A stretch of 22,577 bases of DNA, taken from positions 1 to 22,577 of the IMG/VR virus record IMGVR_UViG_3300046010_009300; one strand, 5' to 3'. Below the pieces are notes generated by a model that saw only the letters and a program-made list of their open reading frames with translations, was not told the origin of the DNA and made no database searches. This DNA is from a virus. The stretch's first letter is position 1. The number at the start of each line of letters is the position of its first letter. The position numbers and the translations under genes are program-made. Positions 20,171 through 22,577 of the stretch are shown piece after piece.

Positions 20171-20363
20171 CCGGCAGTGGATGATTTTGAACCAACTAGG
20201 CGGAGCGGAATGGCTCCGGAATTTGTTAGATAAGAAGGCACCGATGCCTAAGAAATATTATGAAGTCTTTAAAACAACACAAGAAGCTGCAACCCCAAGA
20301 GCAGCCCCAAAAACCTTTGAGTCAAGAACAACTGATGGCGTGGTGGCCATTCACAAGACTTGA
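20115..20363 (+). CDS. Small basic protein, possible DNA-binding (82 aa)
   Basis: An 82-aa protein: MPRPKPPEPLIGRQVRMSDR, then QWMILNQLGGAEWLRNLLDK and a basic, disordered C-terminus. 'M(S/T)DxQWxxxxxLGGAEWLRxLL' resembles short phage repressor-like or ribbon-helix-helix-type proteins. The role is not known to me. ATG at 20115 overlaps the zinc-finger gene by 56 nt; the ribosome site (GAGGA) is rather far upstream (12 nt). Confidence 0.72.
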   Translation: MPRPKPPEPLIGRQVRMSDRQWMILNQLGGAEWLRNLLDKKAPMPKKYYEVFKTTQEAATPRAAPKTFESRTTDGVVAIHKT

Positions 20364-20427
20364 CCCAAAGATGTTCCCTAAACCAAACCAACGCGATTTA
20401 TCGCAATATGAGGAGAGTCTGATATGA
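20260..20427 (+). CDS. Small protein overlapping its neighbour (55 aa)
   Basis: A 55-aa frame: MKSLKQHKKLQPQEQPQKPL, then SQEQLMAWWPFTRLDPKMFP and a short polar end. It overlaps the preceding gene by 104 nt, and its stop overlaps the next start (ATGA), as at most junctions in this array. The N-terminal Gln/Lys-rich part may only be a by-product of the overlap; a shorter start at ATG 20335 gives 30 aa and leaves the WWPFTRLDPK core. Ribosome sites for both are weak. Function unknown. Confidence 0.5.
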   Translation: MKSLKQHKKLQPQEQPQKPLSQEQLMAWWPFTRLDPKMFPKPNQRDLSQYEESLI

Positions 20428-20951
20428 AAGCAAGAAAACGTAAAAACACAAGAACCGCAAAAGCACGCTCATTTATGCAGAGTAATCCTGCTGCAGCGCC
20501 AAATGAGGTAGCAAATCGCTTCGGTTTAACCAAGCAGTCCATCTATGTTCTGCGTAACACAATGAAGAAGAAAGGGTTTGTGTTCCCACCAAAGTCACAG
20601 CAGTTAGCCACGCTTGCTCCGGCACAGCAGAGCGCTGCCGGCAGCGCACCACTGCCAATTGAGATGTTTGACTTTCCTGATCCGGTAGACGAGACCCTTG
20701 ACGCTCGGGCCGTGGAGTACGGCAAGTTCATTGAAGGAGCGGAGGTCATGCAGATGTTAAAACGTGTTGTACAGGCAGCGTTGAACAATCGTGACAAGAC
20801 GTTGGCACATGATCAGGCCGAAGCCATGGACATGATCATCCACAAGATTGGCCGCATTGTGAACGGCAATCCTGACGTGGTTGACCACTGGTTGGATATT
20901 GCAGGCTACGCTAAGTTGGTGGCTGATCGCTTGGAAGGACGGGTGCGCTAA
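20424..20951 (+). CDS. HTH plus DUF6378 protein
   Basis: A 175-aa protein. Residues 12-55 form a helix-turn-helix (RSFMQSNPAAAPNEVANRFG, then LTKQSIYVLRNTMKKKG), followed by a Pro/Ala linker. The C-terminal domain has MDMIIHKIGRIVNGNPDVVD and HWLDIAGYAKLVADRLEG, the DUF6378 pattern (helical, with K-I-x-R-I and D-x-x-D-I-A-G-Y). DUF6378 is common in phages with no proven function; fused to an HTH it may be a transcription regulator. ATGA overlap at the start; GAGGAGAG ribosome site upstream. Confidence 0.82.
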   Translation: MKARKRKNTRTAKARSFMQSNPAAAPNEVANRFGLTKQSIYVLRNTMKKKGFVFPPKSQQLATLAPAQQSAAGSAPLPIEMFDFPDPVDETLDARAVEYGKFIEGAEVMQMLKRVVQAALNNRDKTLAHDQAEAMDMIIHKIGRIVNGNPDVVDHWLDIAGYAKLVADRLEGRVR

Positions 20952-21349
20952 TGCCTTTTTATGACACAAACCCTAATTTCCGTGCGCATCCTTATGAAGA
21001 GCCCGCACACGCTTACAAGGTGGAGCAGGAGATGAAGCATGCTGCCTATATGGCACAGCAGCAAGACCGGTTTCAACCTATCAAAACACCAGAAGTGTCT
21101 AAGCCTCTGGACCTTGCAAGTGAGCTACAGACGTATGAAAACTTGCTTGGTAGCTTGATGGAGCAGCTTGATGTCTTGGAGAACCGGCTAAGTCCAGTGC
21201 TTTTGGATTATCCAAATTATTTGAGGGAAAGAGACATCGTCCCCGATCCGATGGGCTCCCCAGTGACGACGCGGGTCTATCACCTTAACGCATCACTGCG
21301 TGTTACTACGGAAAGGGTGGCGAGGATCACACAATCGGTGAACCTGTAA
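20951..21349 (+). CDS. Coiled-coil protein of unknown function (132 aa)
   Basis: A 132-aa protein: disordered polar start (PFYDTNPNFRAHPYEEPAHA), then two helical segments (LQTYENLLGSLMEQLDVLEN and LNASLRVTTERVARITQSVNL) separated by a proline-rich loop. No motif recognised. ATG at 20951 shares one base with the previous stop (TAATG), and its own stop shares one with the next start. An oligomeric accessory protein is plausible but unproven. Confidence 0.75.
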   Translation: MPFYDTNPNFRAHPYEEPAHAYKVEQEMKHAAYMAQQQDRFQPIKTPEVSKPLDLASELQTYENLLGSLMEQLDVLENRLSPVLLDYPNYLRERDIVPDPMGSPVTTRVYHLNASLRVTTERVARITQSVNL

Positions 21350-22242
21350 TGAAGTGGAAAAACCTTGAGTATTGCTTCTTAAACAAGCAACTATGCAAAA
21401 AGGTTCAAAACGCCTTGGAACAAGCCAAGGCGCATCCGTTGGGCGTGGATGCCAAAGAAGGTATCCACGTCCGCGTTGTGTTTTGGATGGATAGGGCAAC
21501 GCAGCAGCCTAAGTTTCTGCAATTAACTGAGCCAGTTATCAGAGATGGTGACGGCAGTTCAAGGCTGATGGTTTGTGCTTTATCTAGTCCGCCTCTGACT
21601 GAAGATGAGGTAGTTGACATAAGTGGGGACATTGCCATGCGCATAGATATCCCGTTGTACTTGGCGTATGACAAGGAGCCCATTCACAAGTATGCGATTT
21701 ACCACATCCGGTTCAAGATCAGTGACAAGGACGAGAGGTTCACGGATGAGACAAGTGAGCCGCTACGCAGGGGCTACATTGGAATCACAAAGCGTGGGTT
21801 CATGACGCGGTTCGCGGAGCATGGTGACAAGGCCCGCAATAACACAGGCTTCCTGTTCCATTCGGTGTGGCATTTTTTGCTGCAGGAGAAGATCAAAATG
21901 CATCCGGTCATCCAACTTTGCGGCTCGGCAGAAACTTTGAAAGAGGTTTATGAGATGGAAGAAGATGCGGTGCAGCGGTTCACGCTGACGCCTCTTGGAT
22001 TAAATGCCATTGCTGGAGGGATGGCGGGTATCAGGATGATGCACAAGCTTCGGCTGCTCCACAGTCTTAAAGTAGGTGTCGGTGAGCGGGACGCGGCAAT
22101 TGAAGCGCTCCAACGTGGGGATTTTGCACACGGCTCGCCTTGCGCGCATTACCGCAAAGGCCACATGCGCAAGTTGGCAGAAAACAGGCTGACCTACGTC
22201 AAGCCCTGTTGGGTCAACCTCAAAGAGGTTGAAACCGCATAA
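21349..22242 (+). CDS. GIY-YIG-like nuclease with C-terminal CxHxxxGHxR module
   Basis: A 297-aa protein. The N-terminal about 110 residues are unassigned. The central part (115-225) is GIY-YIG-like: KYAIYHIRFKI for the first strand, GYIGITKRGFMTRFAEHGDK (142-161) with Arg154 and His158, EMEEDAVQRF with a probable catalytic Glu at about 204-206, and GLNAIAGG (217-224). The GIY triad is degenerate (YHI), so activity needs testing. The last 35 residues have SPCAHYRKGHMRKLAENRLT, a C-x-H-x-x-x-G-H-x-R module seen at the end of other phage proteins. It is the last gene of the array and converges with tRNA-His 6 nt away. Confidence 0.78.
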   Translation: MKWKNLEYCFLNKQLCKKVQNALEQAKAHPLGVDAKEGIHVRVVFWMDRATQQPKFLQLTEPVIRDGDGSSRLMVCALSSPPLTEDEVVDISGDIAMRIDIPLYLAYDKEPIHKYAIYHIRFKISDKDERFTDETSEPLRRGYIGITKRGFMTRFAEHGDKARNNTGFLFHSVWHFLLQEKIKMHPVIQLCGSAETLKEVYEMEEDAVQRFTLTPLGLNAIAGGMAGIRMMHKLRLLHSLKVGVGERDAAIEALQRGDFAHGSPCAHYRKGHMRKLAENRLTYVKPCWVNLKEVETA

Positions 22243-22248
22243 TTGTTT

Positions 22249-22322
22249 TGGGGTGGACGGGGGAATCGAACCCTCGCTGACAGATTCACAGACTGTCGTG
22301 CTGCCACTACACTACGAACACC
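22249..22322 (-). tRNA. tRNA-His (GTG), imperfect acceptor stem
   Basis: On the minus strand the anticodon loop CTGTGAA gives anticodon GTG, and the T-loop TTCGATT, D-loop GG and an encoded CCA fit a tRNA. The D arm (TA GTGT ... GCAC) and T arm pair well apart from single mismatches, and the anticodon stem has a T-T pair at its end. The acceptor stem GTGTTCG against CGTCCAC pairs at only five of seven positions, with two adjacent mismatches, and a G-1/C73 pair may exist. The 5' end can also form an alternative hairpin with upstream sequence. Supplied to help decode CAC/CAT. Confidence 0.75.
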
Positions 22323-22337
22323 GTAGTGGTCAATGAT

Positions 22338-22415
22338 TGGTCTGGGTGGCAGGATTTGAACCTGCGGCCTCCGCCTTCCAAGGGCGGCCGTCTACCGGGC
22401 TGACAATACACCCAG
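22338..22415 (-). tRNA. tRNA-Pro (TGG)
   Basis: On the minus strand CTGGGTG pairs with CACCCAG (seven bp). The anticodon stem CCGCC/GGCGG encloses loop CTTGGAA, giving anticodon TGG; the T arm GCAGG/CCTGC encloses TTCAAAT; CCA is encoded. Near-canonical proline tRNA, transcribed with tRNA-His from downstream of the DNA polymerase gene. Confidence 0.92.
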
Positions 22416-22456
22416 AGATAATCGGTCGAGGAAGAGCGGTTTTCATAATGATGCAG

Positions 22457-22465
22457 AGTATATCA
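22457..22465 (-). promoter_or_regulatory. Possible extended -10 promoter for the tRNAs
   Basis: TGATATACT on the minus strand, containing the polymerase stop codon TGA. GGCAAAG precedes it, but no -35 is clear. It repeats the extended -10 motif of the island promoters and lies 42 nt upstream of tRNA-Pro. Confidence 0.45.
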
Positions 22466-22577
22466 CTTTGCCTCTCCCCAGTTGGGTCCGATTTCCACAT
22501 CGCACCGACTGGGGACTTGTAGGTTCACGCACGTTGCCATGATCTCGGCAGCACGCTCAGCTTCCTCTCTTGTCTTG
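22463..22577 (-). CDS. Family A DNA polymerase, C-terminal end only
   Basis: The last 37 codons of a gene entering from the right edge: KTREEAERAAEIMATCVNLQ, then VPSRCDVEIGPNWGEAK and a TGA stop. The ending 'VPxxxDVxIGxNWGEAK' is the C-terminus of phage DNA polymerase I-type enzymes, the last strand after the palm. The rest, including the exonuclease and polymerase motifs, lies outside the window, so the identification rests on this tail alone. Confidence 0.72.
   Translation of the reverse strand, partial: KTREEAERAAEIMATCVNLQVPSRCDVEIGPNWGEAK

Noticed and set aside
22337-22522. A 61-codon plus-strand frame beginning MVWVAGFEPAASAF
   Set aside because: It is antisense to tRNA-Pro; this peptide pattern is a well-known artefact of reading through a tRNA gene.

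Overview
This window is part of a tailed double-stranded DNA phage genome (Caudoviricetes). The hallmarks are both terminase subunits, a large portal protein, a truncated scaffolding protein at the left edge, a very long virion protein starting with a lytic transglycosylase domain, the last residues of a family A DNA polymerase at the right edge, two phage tRNA genes and dozens of tightly packed small genes. Promoters resemble bacterial sigma-70 extended -10 sites and Shine-Dalgarno sequences are strong, so a Gram-negative host is likely. An aquatic betaproteobacterium is my guess from the gene repertoire, not something the sequence proves.

Layout. (1) 16429 to 1, minus strand: packaging and head genes. 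In transcription order these are a 71-aa DUF7303-like protein, terS, a PD-(D/E)XK nuclease, then a 5 kb accessory island (about 15.1 to 10.3 kb), then terL, the 1463-aa transglycosylase protein, portal, two small proteins, a GroES-like co-chaperonin and the scaffold. (2) The island between terS and terL holds eleven small genes, including a DUF932 protein and a cysteine-rich protein whose motif order looks permuted. Unlike the rest of the window, several of its transcription units have their own extended -10 promoter, often with a 5' hairpin, and a nearly identical leader (AGAAAGGATAG or AGAAAGAAGAGAG) before the start codon. (3) 16430 to 16981 is a divergent promoter region. (4) 16982 to 22242, plus strand: one dense array of 18 genes with start/stop overlaps at nearly every junction, including a glycosyltransferase, a zinc-finger protein, an HTH-DUF6378 protein and a GIY-YIG-type nuclease. 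(5) 22249 to 22577, minus strand: tRNA-His, tRNA-Pro and the 3' end of DNA polymerase, converging on the plus-strand array.

How it works together: the plus-strand array looks like an early takeover operon. The minus-strand packaging and head genes form the late module, with the co-chaperonin probably adapting host GroEL to fold a head protein. The individually promoted island is the most unusual part. Its 10.3 to 12.2 kb portion is bracketed by an exact 27-bp G-rich direct repeat, its right-hand part shares a promoter family with a TTGCAAAGTG box, and a cluster of long perfect palindromes and an intrinsic terminator separate it from terL.
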